A DNA stretch of 64,000 bases from Geosiphon pyriformis (GCA_016748015.1 JAAOMT010000009.1:1448145-1512144), one strand, 5' to 3'; positions 1-12,467 are shown, counted from the stretch's first letter. A program made the numbers and translations. Notes: a model not told the origin generated them from the letters alone.

Positions 1-751
1 ACAGTCAATAGGAAATAAGCATAATAAAAAAGGAATTTTTGGAATTTTTTTTAAGAAATTTCAGAATTTTAGAATTTTAGAATTCTAAATTTTTTTAAGA
101 AATTTTGTATAACAAGAATTATATATATAATAATATTATTAGAAGTAGAAAAAACCAGTTTTTGAAGACAAAAAGTTAGTGACAAGTTAATTATAAAATT
201 TTTTTTTTTGAAAAATAGTTTTTTATATCTTGAAATAGAATTATATTTATATTAATAAAATACTTATTTATTATTTAATCTATGTTATTTTTATTATTGG
301 ATTAAAATTGTTATTTTTCAACTCTATTAACAATTTATGCTAATAATATTCTCTACTTAATTATATTAAACCAATAGCTCTTAATTATAGTTATTGATAA
401 AATACTAATTTTTTTTTTTTTTTGGTATTATTATTATTTACTAATTAATTAAGATATTAAGCACTAAGATATTGATATTAAGAATAATCTGATAAAAATT
501 CATAAAACAAAAACAAAAACTTAAAAATAGATTATCAAAAAGACATAATTGTTAGATTTAAACTGGTCTCTATGCTAAAAAAAAAATTAGAAAAATAACT
601 ATTAAGTAAATTTCTGTTCATTATACAAAAAACTCAATTTGAAAAATCTTTAAATCCGAAAATTTTTAGATAATATTAATTTAATTAACTATTGAATACC
701 AAGTTACAGATTTGTTATTTATTCTAACACCTTAAATAATTACCTATAATA
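1..751 (+). repeat. 5' LTR of the pol-less gypsy element (start outside window)
   Basis: Positions about 120-450 repeat closely at about 5830-6092, which shows these are the paired LTRs. The end (accttaaataattacctataata) matches the other LTR ends read in the same direction, for example ...taaataatcatctgtaata at 46025. The first 100 bases are a decayed version of the GGAATTCC-rich U3 block of the solo LTR at 20811-21636, placing both in one subfamily. About 40 bases of the LTR probably lie left of the window. Confidence 0.7.
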
Positions 752-799
752 TTTGGTATTTTTTGTGAAATATAATTCAACAGAGAACAAGCACTATTA

Positions 800-2700
800 A
801 CAACTATTCAAAAAAGTAACAGACCAAAAAACCATAAAAGAAAATTACTTAAAATTTTCAAAATCTTTATTGCAATATTACCAAACTTATCTAAAACTAA
901 CAAGTAATTATTGGTTAGCTAAATTAATCTTTAATTTTTACATTAATAAAAAATCATATACTATTTAGGAAGCCAAAAAGATTTAAAAGCTGTTATTAAA
1001 AATTTTTATAATCAAATTTTCTATCAAATTATAATTTTATCCCAATAATCATAGAAATAAAGTACAAAATTAAAAACTACTTCAAATAAAAGTTTTCTAT
1101 TACTTTTATGAATAAAGAAAAAAAAATTACAAATTTTAACAAGAACTTCAAAAAAAATACAACTGTTTACTTAAAAAAAACCAAAAGTTATTTTGTCCAT
1201 TAATTTATTATATTATTACATGTCTAAAAGCACCATTCAGATAATATCAACAGTTGTATTCATATTAAAAGCACTATTAATATAAGTACTATTTCAAAAT
1301 AAACAAAAAAAAACCAAATTATTAGGAACTTACAATGATTATTTTGAAAAATTTAAGTTATAATCAACAATATTATTAGAATTTTAATTACTATTATCTT
1401 AACTTAATTTCGAATTTACTAGTAATTAGATAGATACTAAATTAAAAAAAAATAGTAATCAGAAAAATAATAATTAAAGCCTGATCTCAAATAATTCCAA
1501 AAATAAAACTTTAATTGTACAAACTTAAAAAAACCCAAACAATCTAAACTTTACTTTTATTATTCAACAAAATATATTTCCAATTATTTGAATTAATTTA
1601 CTGCTAATTGCATTAATAATTATTTTTTATTAACAACAAATCAACTTACCTTTAGAACAAATAGCATATATACTAGTTGCCAAGCTTGAAAAGTTTATTA
1701 ATAAAAAAAATAGTATTCAAGTCTGGTTAAATAATATTATAAAAGCCATTGTAGCCAATAGCTAAGATAAAATTAGAGATTTTTAAGTAATTTTATATTT
1801 TCTATAAAATATTATTAACTTGTAGTATTAAATTTTGTAAACAAACTTAATAACTTTAATGTATTCAAAACTGTATTTCTACAATATTTAAGTAATCATA
1901 ACAGTATTAACTACTTATTAACCAGCTTTACCACTTTCAAATAAAATAACATTAAAATAATTACAATTTATTTAGAACACTTTTACAAAAATTTGCACCA
2001 AATTTAAGCAATTAATGTTAATTATTTTATAATATCTCAGATTTTAAATTAGTTTATTTATAGACTACACAGCAGTTTTCTGTAACAAGTATGCCTATTA
2101 TATTCAAATATACTCTAAGATACAGTTATTTATATCAAAGATTTTAAATCAATCAAGCTTAAAACCAACCACATATAAGCTACAAATTTAGTAATAAACA
2201 AATTATTTGAATTAGATTTTAAATAAAAACAGTTTAGTAAAACAATTAACCAAAAAATAGAGAGATATTTAGCTAATAATTAAGCAATTTATCAGTTTTT
2301 TCAATATTACAACAATTAAAAAAACTTTAATTGGTTCTAAAATTAGTCACATTTATTATTATTATTAGCAAATCAACAATAATAGCAAGAAACACATATT
2401 TGCTATTATTGCCATAAAAAAAACATATTAAAACAGACTGCTATTTAAAAATAAATAGCTTATAATTAAAAAATCAATATAGAAACTCCAATTACTAATT
2501 TCAAATTCCAAATTATGTTAGTAGTTTATTAAAGTCACAACTATATTAATCTTATTATACACAAATAATACATTAGTTAATATATGCATCTTCAATATAT
2601 TAAATGTTAACACTCATAATTTATTAAGCTTTACTGTTATAAGTAGTCTATTAACTTTACAAATTCAAACACCATCACAAAATCTAGCTTAAATACCAGC
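800..2700 (+). pseudogene. Decayed gag of the pol-less gypsy element
   Basis: Conceptual translation around 815-1100 matches, through many stops, the Gag N-terminus of element A (start 25563 minus: blocks such as LGFVKSL, HTHLRLTN and NYYINKKI). A Gln/Asn-rich middle and a weak zinc-knuckle trace near 2390-2450 follow. No open frame survives. Most stops are TAA where the other copies have CAA. Confidence 0.6.
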
Positions 2701-2959
2701 TAAAAACCAAAAACTAAAGATCACTTAACAAAACTGGAGACCAGTAATAATTATGTATTAATTAATTTTTAATACATTAAACCAACACTTAAAATTATGT
2801 CAGCAAAATTTGAGAAGTAAGTATATTCAAAACCCAAATTTTTAGAGCTATTTAAGTTTTTTGACCACTTTAAAAAACAATTCATCTAATAATTTAAAAA
2901 TTCAGCAATTACTTACCAATAATATTTTATCAATTATAGTCATAGAAAACTAGTCATTT

Positions 2960-3330
2960 GCCACTATTTTTCTCTTTAAACTAGAAGATTCAAGAAAAAC
3001 ATCACTATTTAGTAAAGTTGTACTTAATATTAAACCAATTACTGTCATGTATATTAATATCAAAGTTAATAGTCATTTTATTAAGCTAATCCTTAATAGT
3101 AATTTAGCAAACAGTATTATCACATAATAATTTATAAACCAATTAGATTATTGAGTTGATTAAGCTGCCAGTACCAAAATTATCATTGTTAATAAAGTGA
3201 CAAAGATTTTTATTGGTAAAATTAATAACTTTTTATTAGAAGTTAATGGCATTATTATGTCAATCAAAGTTTTGATAATAAAAATTATATAATACTAAGC
3301 TCTTGTTAATAATGACTAACTCTTTAAAAC
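2960..3330 (+). pseudogene. Decayed retroviral-type aspartic protease
   Basis: Translation around 3080-3300 reads LILNSN...NSIIT, then QLDY, KVTKIFIGKINNF and a VLII segment. This aligns with the protease of elements A and B (LILDSRS and LILNSGS cores). The catalytic Asp of the D-S/T-G triad is Asn here and the Gly is changed, so the enzyme would be dead. It sits between gag and the Cys-rich region, as in the other copies. Confidence 0.55.
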
Positions 3331-4075
3331 CAATACAGTTCTTGACTGCAATATCTAAGAGCTTTAACTCAATTATAATAATCAGCATATTTGGATTTTA
3401 AGTATTTGTAACTACTTCAAAACTATTACTAATATACAACTATTAATAGAGTTTAAAAAAAAACCTACTTAAGAAACCTATCAAATTTTATGAGCAAAAA
3501 AAAATTACAATAAGTTATTACTAATATTTATATAGAAAAAAAAAAACAAATATCAGATTATTACTACCATAAATAAATTAATTAATAGTTAATATGTTTT
3601 ATACTTAATACTAAAACCAAGAAAACAACTACTTTATATTCTACTTAAATACAAAAATTATAACAAAAAGCTTTTATGAATAAAAATTTATATATAACCA
3701 GAAAAAAAATACAAAATATGTCTTTGTTATAACTGTAAAACTTGTTACCAAAAAACATTTTAGATGACCAAAACAACAGAAAAAATAAGACAATAAACTT
3801 TGTTTTACTTGCTAAAAAATTTTTTTAGATAAAAAAATATGGAACAATATTTTTGGTTGTGGAAAAACATGTAATAAATTGTATTAATACATAATTTTTA
3901 TCAATAACTAGATAAATAAAGAAATGTTTATAAATACTATATAAAACAAAAATCTTTTATATTTAAATAGTTATCTATATAATAGAGACAAAATTTGAAG
4001 AATGATAACTGTTAAAGTTGAAGATATGTCTTTAAGCAAAATATTAAAAATTAAAAACAACTTATTAGAATCTAT

Positions 4076-5090
4076 TGTTATTAGTAGAATTTTAGTTATT
4101 AATTAACATAAAATTACTTTTATAATTTTTATTAGTAATTAGCATATATTATTATTATTTTAATTATTGCTTATTAATTAACTAAATTATTAAATATTAC
4201 TATTTAATTAATAATCTAATTGGTATAATATACAAATATAATAATTAGATCATATAATATACTAAACTTTATAACATTCAAAAATTTGCAAAATATTTTA
4301 ATAGTTTACCAAAATTATTTATAGTTTGTAAAAATATTTGTAATTTGTTAAAATATATTTTTAGTTCATCAAAATTATAGCAAAAAAAAAGTTCAAGTTT
4401 ATAAAATAGTATTAAAATAAGTTATATAAAAAAAGAGTTTTTTTTTTAAGAAAATGTATTTTATTTTATTTTATTTTAAAACTATCAATCAAAGTTAAAA
4501 TTAAGTATCTTTCACATATTTTTACAAAAATAATAAAAATATCAAATACTTTGAAAAATTTTTAGATACTTCTGACAGTTTTCTACCATATATACAAAAA
4601 TTTTACAGTTATTAATATATATTATAAGTTAAACTATTTCTATCTATTATCAAATTTCTTAAATTATATACACTTAAAATTTTTCAAATCTCAACTAATA
4701 TTTTAAAATTAATTAGCTATCAATTTTAGTAATTTATTAGTAACTTCAAATTTAAACAAAAAACAATTTTCTTAACAAATTTTTTTTTATTTTTTTATTA
4801 TAATTATTAAAGTAGTTTTCAAATAAGATTTCTGTAGAAAAATTGACTTTTATAACAAGCTTTCAAATTAACAATTCCTGAAAAAAAGTTGACTTTTATT
4901 ACAAAATAACTATATAAATAATTAGCACAGAATTGGCTATTCTATTTATAAATCCAGTAGTTTAAATTATAAAAGATAATTTAAAGATAAATTTAGTTAT
5001 CAAAAATTCACTAGCTTTCAATAATTATGAATTAACAACAAATCAACATTAACAATATTTAAAAAAAGAAACCAAAAACTTTTAGTAATA
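4076..5090. repeat. Solo LTR (TGTTACC..GGTAACA family) nested in the Cys-rich region
   Basis: A 1015-bp block runs from TGTTATTAG at 4076 to TTAGTAATA at 5090. It is homologous along its length to the better preserved 980-bp copy at 38339-39318. Shared stretches include the repeated short segments around 4270-4380 and the tail accaaaaac. It interrupts the Cys-rich coding region: NNLLES lies before it, and FDVFDNI-like and NNPKQFHKYYQ codons resume after it. The target-site duplication is no longer clear. Confidence 0.7.
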
Positions 5091-5701
5091 TCATTTTTAT
5101 TTCAAATTCAGATATTTTTATTAATATTATAAATAATCCAAAACAATTCCATAAATACTACCAAGACTTAATACTTACTAAAAAAAACAAAAGCAAAGAC
5201 TAAAACAACTAAATACCAGACTTTGCAAATATTGTTTAACTTCAAATATTGTAATAATTGTGATCTCATTTATAATTTACCATCATAAATAATTTATTTA
5301 ATTCTTAAAGAAAAAAAACCAATCAGCAGATATGCATAAAAATTGAAATTAAAAATCAATTGTGATTTAAATTTTGACAATAATAACAACAATGATTTCA
5401 ATATTGTCCATAATGACAATAGTAATATTAATTCAAACTTTAATTTAAATTCCAAACAATATATTACACTTCCAGATCTTTTTATAAAGCAAGAACTTAA
5501 ATAGTTCAACAATAATAACAAAAATATTATGTCAGAATATACACAGATTACCAATACAGAATTTGATCTTAAATACTCTAGTTTTTTACTAACAAAAACA
5601 ATTTTAGAAAAAAAAATAATAAAGTTAATTTAAGATAAAGAATTAGAAGATTTTGAAAATTTAAAAAATTTTGACAGAGTTTAATATTAAAAAAAGAATA
5701 A

Positions 5702-6092
5702 TATTATTCATAAAAAATAAAAATTATTATAGTTAAATAAAACAGCCAATAAAAAATAGATATAGCAAAAAAAATTTTAAAATTTCTTTTAAAGAATTTC
5801 AGAATTATGTATATATAGCAATAGTATTAAAAACAAAAAAAACCAGTTCTTAAAAACAAAAAGTTAGTAACAAGTTAGTTATAAAATATTAAAAGATAGT
5901 TTTCTATATCTTGAAATAGAATTATATTTATATTAATAAAATACTTATTTATTATCCAATTTATATTATTCTTTTTATTGAATTAAAATTGTTATTTCTT
6001 AACTCTATTAATAATTTATATTATTAATATTTTTTATTTAATTATATTAGATTAATAGTTTTTGATTATGGCTATTAATAAAATACTAATAT
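5702..6092 (+). repeat. 3' LTR (truncated) of the pol-less gypsy element
   Basis: It begins TATTATTCAT, matching TGTTACTCAT of the same subfamily with G-to-A and C-to-T changes, right after a purine-rich tract. Similarity to the 5' LTR is clear up to aaaatactaat at about 6092 and is then lost, so the R/U5 end is missing or replaced. Confidence 0.65.
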
Positions 6093-9052
6093 TATGATTA
6101 AAAATCATAGTTTTTATTAGTTATTACATATATTAACCACTAAATATTACATAATTAGCCATTCTATTTTTAGATAATAATTATTAATCTAATTAATAAT
6201 CTGACCATTAACCTGGTTATTGGCCATTTTTAATAATTATATATGTAATAAGTCTCTTAATTGTAGAAAAACATATAATAATTGATCAAGACTAAATAAA
6301 ATAACAACTATTATCTTAATTCTTTTTTTATTATTTATTTATTTTTCTTACTTTTAAGTATTCAAACATTTTGGAATAAAAAATTACTTATTAGTATTTA
6401 TCTAACCTTTTTTTAAATCATATAATTATAGCATTTGAAGATAATTGAATAAAATATGATTAAAAAATACATCTAATACCTAATATTAAATTTTAAAAGC
6501 ACTAACATAAGACATAAAATTATATCAGTATATTATTATTTGTTAAAAGTATAAACTATTATTTTATCTTCAGATTTTTTGGTTATTTTTTAAAAAGAAT
6601 AATAACTGAGATATTTTATAAAATTAATTATGTATATTGAATTAATATTTATTTAATTTGTTTCTTAAAGTTGAATTCTTTTTGATCTATTCTATTATCA
6701 TACAATTCTGTTATTCCTTGCTATTCATTAGCTTGTTATTCTAATTAATAACATAAAAATAATACTCTCTATAAGATTGTTAAAATCTACTTTGTTTTTT
6801 ATTATATAGGTGATTATTCATATTTGTCATAATTAAATTAGTTGATTTTTTTTGGTTGTATTGTTTTTAAAATTAGTAATTTGATTTTTTAAGTTGATAA
6901 CTATACTTGTTTTATTTTTTACTTTTTTGATTTTTATTATTATTAATGCTTTGCTATTATAATATTTGGTTTTTATAAATTTTTAAATTTAGCTATTGTA
7001 AAAACTAGTACTTTACACAAATATTATATTTGATAGAAAACTTCTAAATATTGTTGCTGCTATAAATATTAAAGTTTAAATTATTTATTTGTTAATTACA
7101 AGTTGTTTATTAAGTCTGTTATTGATTTTAAGCTTTTTATCTTAATTTTTATTAACAAAAGATCTTATACTAAAGCTTCTGTTTTTTTTGTTGTTTTTTT
7201 AAGTATTCTTGTTATTAATTTTGTAATTCAATTTATATTAAATTTTTTAAAAGTTCAAATCTTAAATTTGATTGCTTTGATGAAATTTGTTATAGAGCTT
7301 ATTGACTTTTTAATTATTTTGGTTATTAATTTTTTAGATAAAAATACATGTAAAAAACTTCAAATAAAGAAAAATTTGTTTTTTATAAAAAATACTGCTA
7401 ATAACTTTGTTAATTTTTTAATTGATATTTCTAAGAATTTTAAATATTTTAAATCTAAAATAGAGTTTAGTTATATAAATTATAATAAAGTTTGACTATA
7501 TAAATTATAATAAAGTTTTTGTTACTAAAATTTTTTCTTTAAATAAAAACACTATTAATTATATAATTATATTTTAATAAATATTAAATTTTAATATTAA
7601 GTATAGTATTAAAAAACAAAATTGTTTTTTAATAAATTTATTTTTAATAGTTAAAATTTAAATAATATTATTAAAAAATTTAGAAAACTGAATTTATTTT
7701 TAATTATTTCTGATTCAATTTAATTAGCTTAAACTAAGACTTATATTTGATCATAGATAAAAAATACATAAATTATGTTTAATTTGTATTATTTAGTTTA
7801 ATATATGATGTTAGATTGTAATTAAGCTATACATTAAACTTAAAAAAATATATATATATATTATAAAATACATTAATAAAAGTTTAATTAAAAATATTAA
7901 TTGAGTTAAAATAATTTAAAAAATAGTTTAAAATTTATTTAATTAATAAGTATATTGTTAACTTATATGTATATATTAATAAAACTTTGCACAAAAAAGT
8001 TCCAATTTTTATAAAAAAAAGTTATATAATTCTAAATATTCAAGTATATTTTATATTAAATATAGAAAAAAAAATTTTAATTATTTTTTTATTTATAGCT
8101 TTAATGCTAAAAAAAATTTATTGTTAAAAATATGTTAATGTCTAAATGATTCTAACCAAAGCTTTTATCAAAAAATTTTGCAAATATTGTATAATATTTG
8201 GTTTAAAGAATTAGTTAAATAACTGTTGCAAAAGATTTTGTTTTTAAAATTTTGGTTGGTAAAATTATTGAGAAAATTCGGCTTTGTTTGGCTTCTTAAT
8301 TTCAAGTTATGAGCAAAAGTATAAAAAAAATAATTTAATTGTAAATAATAAATTTGTAATAAGTAATATTTTTGTGTTTACTTTAAAGATAATAGTGCAC
8401 AGTAACAGTTTTGCCAGGAGTATCATGGTTAATTTAAGTTTTAAGAAGTGTATTGGTCTTATTTCTTAGTTTTTCTTTGCTGCTTTTGGTTTTGTCAATG
8501 ACATTAATGTAGTTTTGATCAGCTCGAGTAGTGGTTGGCCACATTCGTTAATGCTATAAGTTTCAAAATTTTATTTTGTAATAACAATTTTTATTAGTAA
8601 TTGAGAGTTTTAATGATTATAAAATAGGTTAAAGAAAACATTAAATTTGGACTTAAAACTTTTAGTAAATATATCTAATACATAAATTAGATTTTTTCAG
8701 ATATACCAAACTAAAAATTTTTCAACATCATAAAATTCATGATAGGCAAACTTATGTGCAAACTTCAGATGGTAATTCTTGAGGTTTCTAGTCGTTCCTT
8801 GGTTGGGGTAAACCTTTGAGGAATTTATCTGCTTTACTTCGTGCAAATTTCAAATTGCTTATTTCTATGAAAAATAAACATATTTTAGTGTAGAAAAATA
8901 TATCAACGCCAAACAGGGCAGTTTTGCGTTAATCAAAGTATCAACCAAACCAATGGTAATACAATGCGTGATGTTGGTCTTAAAATCCTTGGTTTTGTAT
9001 TCCATATGAAATATTTATATAGTTACAATTTGATATCCTTACATACTTCTAG
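6093..9052. other. AT-rich decayed DNA between the gypsy element and the tRNA gene
   Basis: No intact gene is seen. Base composition becomes less extreme from about 8480, where unique-looking sequence with normal CpG appears. The stretch 6100-8470 looks like old, hypermutated repeat DNA. Its plus strand carries one open frame at 7103-7495 (listed separately) and short coding-like scraps near 8260-8470 that I cannot assign. Confidence 0.5.
7103..7495 (+). pseudogene. Hydrophobic open frame, probably a C-to-T mutated Ser/Thr/Pro-rich remnant
   Basis: The frame is 130 codons, rich in Phe, Ile, Leu and Val in its first 85 residues, then Lys/Asn-rich (KNTCKKLQIKK). It could be read as membrane segments. 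The codons are mostly TTT, ATT, CTT and GTT, which arise by C-to-T change from TCT, ACT, CCT and GCT. A Ser/Thr/Pro/Ala-rich retroelement ORF1-like sequence is therefore a simpler origin. No family is recognised, and an expressed gene seems unlikely. Confidence 0.3.
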
Positions 9053-9124
9053 GAGGGGTTGGCGCAATGGTAGCGCGTCCGCCTCCAGAGCGGAAGGTTG
9101 GGTGTTCAAATCACTCACTCCTCA
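9053..9124 (+). tRNA. tRNA-Trp (anticodon CCA)
   Basis: It folds by eye into a full cloverleaf of 72 nt. The acceptor is GAGGGGT/ACTCCTC with one G-T wobble, the D stem GCGC/GCGC with loop AATGGTA, the anticodon stem TCCGC/GCGGA with loop CTCCAGA (anticodon CCA at 9085-9087), the variable loop AGGTT, the T stem GGGTG/CACTC with loop TTCAAAT, and the discriminator A. There is no intron and no encoded CCA. The internal A box is GGCGCAATGGTAGCGC. A T-run (ttcttttt, from 9126) just after the gene is a plausible Pol III terminator. Confidence 0.95.
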
Positions 9125-9321
9125 TTCTTTTTGAATTTTAATATAATGGGTATGATCAGCGGAATTTTTATTTGACTTTGCTAATATAAGCTTTCCCAAG
9201 CTCTAAGGTAGGAAAAACAATAAAAGCTTTACTATTATTGGAAAAAAATCTGTCAATCCTTAAGTCCAATTTTTTTACCCGATTAAGGTCACAATTCCCA
9301 ACCTCCCAGGTATGGCATTTT

Positions 9322-9346
9322 TTAATAATTACGAAAGGGATCATTA

Positions 9347-9383
<37 letters not shown>

Positions 9384-12300
9384 CCTTGGCATTATTATTT
9401 TTATGAAGTTCCGGATTCTTTTTCTTTTCGAGCTTAAAAGAATCGGAAGGATCAGTTAAAGATGATAAAGGGATTTTTTGGGGCTTCTTTTTTTTCGATT
9501 TAATGGGTGATGAAGGGACGGAATTGTTATTTTCATCACTGTTGGCCTTTTCCTTTTTCTTTTCGAGCTTAGGAGAATCGGAAGAATCAGTTAAAGATGA
9601 TAAAGGGATTTTTTGGGACTTCTTGTTTTTCGATTTAATCGGTGAAGGGACGGAGTTGGTCATCGACGTAATAGACACAGCCTCTTCATTATTTTTGTGA
9701 AGTTCGGCATTCTTTTTCTTTTCGAGTTTAGAGGGATCATTTGAAGAGGTTTTCTTGGACTTTCTTTTTTTCGATTTAGTAGGCGATGAAGAGACAGAGT
9801 TGGTCATTGACGTGAAATCCTCGATAATTTTTGGCTTATAATCTGACACGGAATTTATTTTATTTGTTGGCTGAACTCCCCATGATGCAGAGTTAGGTAA
9901 ATCCTCGAGTTTAAGAAATGAGCGCGAATGATAAAGATCAAATGATTGCCGCTTTTTTGAGGATAGCTTAAAATTTTTTAAAGGTTGATTTATCAATTCC
10001 CGATATACCATTAAAAAAAGTACATTGACTTACCAAGATATCGTCGATTGGGGCATCTTTTCGAGATGAAGACTCGATAGAAATCCTGGTTTCTTTGACT
10101 TGTTTTAGAGCTGAATGCCCTTCAAGCCAAGGATTATCACTTCCCTCTCCAATTTCCTCATATCCACTACTTGGTCTAAAAGAAACGCCAGAATAACCGT
10201 CTGTTTTCAGAGAAGAATTATAAATATCATGACCTTTAGGTGGATTTAAACCGGCTCCATCAAAATTCAAAATAGAGCCCTGCGATACCTGTTATATTCA
10301 CAGGACCCTCTTGATCCACGTTGGCTTGAAATTTATAGGTTCGTGCCTCATTTGAAAGTCTTCTATCTAGCAAATTGATTTGTTTTGTGGCTGCCGCTAA
10401 ATCATCGTCATCACTACTGTCTGTTATTCTTCCTGCTGTTGATGAAATGCTACCTTGCCGCTGCCATACATCTGTCAATTCACTACGATATGAAGTGGAT
10501 TTGTATGGACTACTAGGTTTTTCTTCGTTCTCTTGTTCGTCTTCATATTCAACCCCAACAAGATCTTCATCCACTGCAACCATTAAGTTTGGCGTAGAAG
10601 GTTCATCTCCCTCTTCATTAATGTCAACTTTAGCAGCAATTACTGGAAGGACAACCGATTGATCAGGAATTTCGTCAAAGAAATCATCTTGCAATTGACC
10701 AGCATGGAATTCATCAATTATAGCCACATCTGGAGTAACAACTGCTCTTGTGCTTCGATCAGATAAAGATGAAATAGTCAATTCCATGGATCTCTTGGGT
10801 GAAATTGACTGTGTTGATTCCTCTAAATATTCCCAGTGAAAATCATAATAGTCATTAAATGAGAACATTAAACCTTTTGATATGATGTAAAAATTATGAA
10901 CCTATTGCTGTCTGTGAGGCCAAATATTCATTTTCTTTTACCCACAATTTTTTTAAGGTGTTTTTTTCTTGTTCCAATATTTCATTTCCCGATTCTAGAG
11001 CAAAGAGATTTTGAGTATTATTTATGAAACATTGTTCCTAATCAAAGCGCAGATTTACCTTGCGTAGGAGCTTCATTTTGTCGGTTTCGAATATTAATTG
11101 GAACTTGTTCACTGTCGTCCAAGAGGTCAAGAAAGTCAACTAATTCCTTGGTTTTAAATTCGAGTTGTTGACGCAGAATATCTCTCTATCAATATGAAAA
11201 ATGTGATTATAAAATCTTTGTAATATCATACAAATATACAATTGCACTACCTGCAACTGTAAAAATGGAACGCCCAAGTATTTATATATGTATTCTAGAC
11301 CAAACCCAGTGAGCATACTTGTCTCGACATAACGTATGGTGTTGGCCGAAGGATATTCTGTAACTCGTAATCTGTTGTATTCTGAAATGGCATGATATAT
11401 CTGACTCGGCTCAATTGCGCGCTGTGCACTATTTAGTTATTGGGATTGAAAAAAATCTATTTTTACATCACATAAATATTTCTATTCAACCTTTCCATGC
11501 CTACCTAAGATCGCCAAAATTCCCCTAGATTTAATGAGTAGGATAAGGAAAAGTTTATACACTGCGTAAATATCTATATTTCAAAACTTTCAACTATTTA
11601 GATCTACAACATGACCTACCAGAAGCAAAACTGCCAGATGACCAGGAATGTGCTTAATTTCTTTGATAGCATATTCAAAAGTCCAAGTTTTTGTGAGATC
11701 GAACATTAAAATAACCCCATGAGTATTTCGATAAACATTTATATTAGCCGCATCGAGTGTCAATTGATCCGGCGGTGGAGTGGATGGTGAACCCACTGAT
11801 GTTGGTGTTATAGGTTCTTTGAAAGTATGATTGTTCAGAAACCGAGATCTTGGAAAAATAAGTTTCCAGGAAAATTAATAGATGAATGCTTACGATTTTC
11901 AATTTTCAGCCCAATAGTACTAGGCGATGAAGGATTTCTTTTCGCCGTTTGCGTTAAATTCGTCCCTTTATCAACCACATCCCAAACTTCAACTTTAATC
12001 ACATCATTTGTAAGTTTATAAGCCCATTGAATATTTGCAACCTGAATTTGAGGGGTAGTTATATATTCTTCTTGAAAGGCTCCCCCTTGGAGCCGTGTAA
12101 CTTCAAGGAAGATGATTATAAATAAAAAAACTTTCATTGAACCAATTTTTTGTCCATGAAAAAACTTACATAGGGTAGTCTTTCCGGTCCTTATGTCACC
12201 ACGTATTATTATTTTCACTGTAAGCAAAAATATGGTCCACCATTCTTTTTACTAAAAAATCTGAAATAAATAACCAAAAATTAAAGTTTATTTTACATAC

Positions 12301-12467
12301 TATTGTATTTTACACCCTTATGAAAGTTGCCTGGCATGGGCTTGTGAGCGATGTGGGGACCATAACTCTCTGGAGCTGTGTAGGATTTGGTCTGTTCGTT
12401 CCCCTAAAGGCTTTTTTAACTTAGTAAAGAGACTTTTCTGTGACAAACAAAACGGCAGACTTACCAT
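9322..12467 (-). CDS. RABL6/Parf-like Ras-superfamily GTPase
   Basis: A multi-exon gene. Exons: 12467-12465 (ATG), 12403-12301, 12217-12170, 12100-11894, 11816-11620, 11524-11505 (20 bp), 11428-11251, 11185-11059, 10994 to about 10902, about 10873 to 10290, up to 10034, and 9966-9322. The product begins MGNEQTK, an N-myristoylation-type start. Then come KGVKYNMKIIIRGD, P-loop GDIRTGKT (about 42-49), EEYITTPQIQV, WDVVDKG (about 91-97), HGVILMFDLTKTWTF and VPFLQLQ, which match the order seen in animal RABL6. The tail is acidic, then Ser- and Lys-rich, ending in an Asn run and DPFRNY. Family members bind GTP atypically and are linked to growth control and nuclear-cytoplasmic localisation; the fungal role is not known. 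The junctions near 10.88 and 10.28 kb are unresolved (see findings). Confidence 0.85.
9343..9383. repeat. (ATT)n microsatellite coding for an Asn run
   Basis: About 13 ATT units on the plus strand encode the poly-Asn tract near the C-terminus of the RABL6-like protein, just before DPFRNY. Length variation between strains would change protein length without a frameshift. Confidence 0.85.
9400..9800 (-). repeat. Coding repeats in the RABL6-like C-terminal tail
   Basis: Three imperfect units of about 130-150 bp repeat the pattern SVPSPIKSK, KKSQKIPLSSLTD, KLEKKK. They appear as repeated plus-strand words such as ctttttcttttcgagctta and gataaagggattttttggg. The first unit (about 9700-9790) lacks the IPLSSLTD part. 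They give the protein a repeated Lys/Ser-rich basic tail, comparable to the Lys-rich tail of animal RABL6. Confidence 0.8.

Larger units (their letters stand above)
1..6092 (+). mobile_element. Pol-less Ty3/gypsy LTR element, left end outside window
   Basis: A plus-strand LTR element. Its 5' LTR ends at 751 and is followed by the same primer-binding context (tttggt... before aatataattcaac) as elements A and B. A decayed gag, protease and Cys-rich region follow. The PPT-like aaaaaaagaataa lies just before the 3' LTR at 5702. Only the first dUTPase motif (EFDLKY, about 5550-5580) remains. It is followed directly by the last codons of the C-terminal region (TILEKK, DFENLKNF), so RT, RNase H and integrase are missing. 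Subtracting a nested 1-kb solo LTR, the interior is about 3.9 kb, against about 8.4 kb in the full elements. It is a non-autonomous deletion derivative and is full of stops. Confidence 0.75.

Noticed and set aside
9168-9459. Short frames on both strands across the ATT repeat
   Set aside because: They are shadows of the last RABL6 exon and of the microsatellite.
10874-10901. A 28-bp intron in the RABL6-like gene
   Set aside because: It is shorter than a functional spliceosomal intron is likely to be. An alternative acceptor gives a normal length in the same phase.
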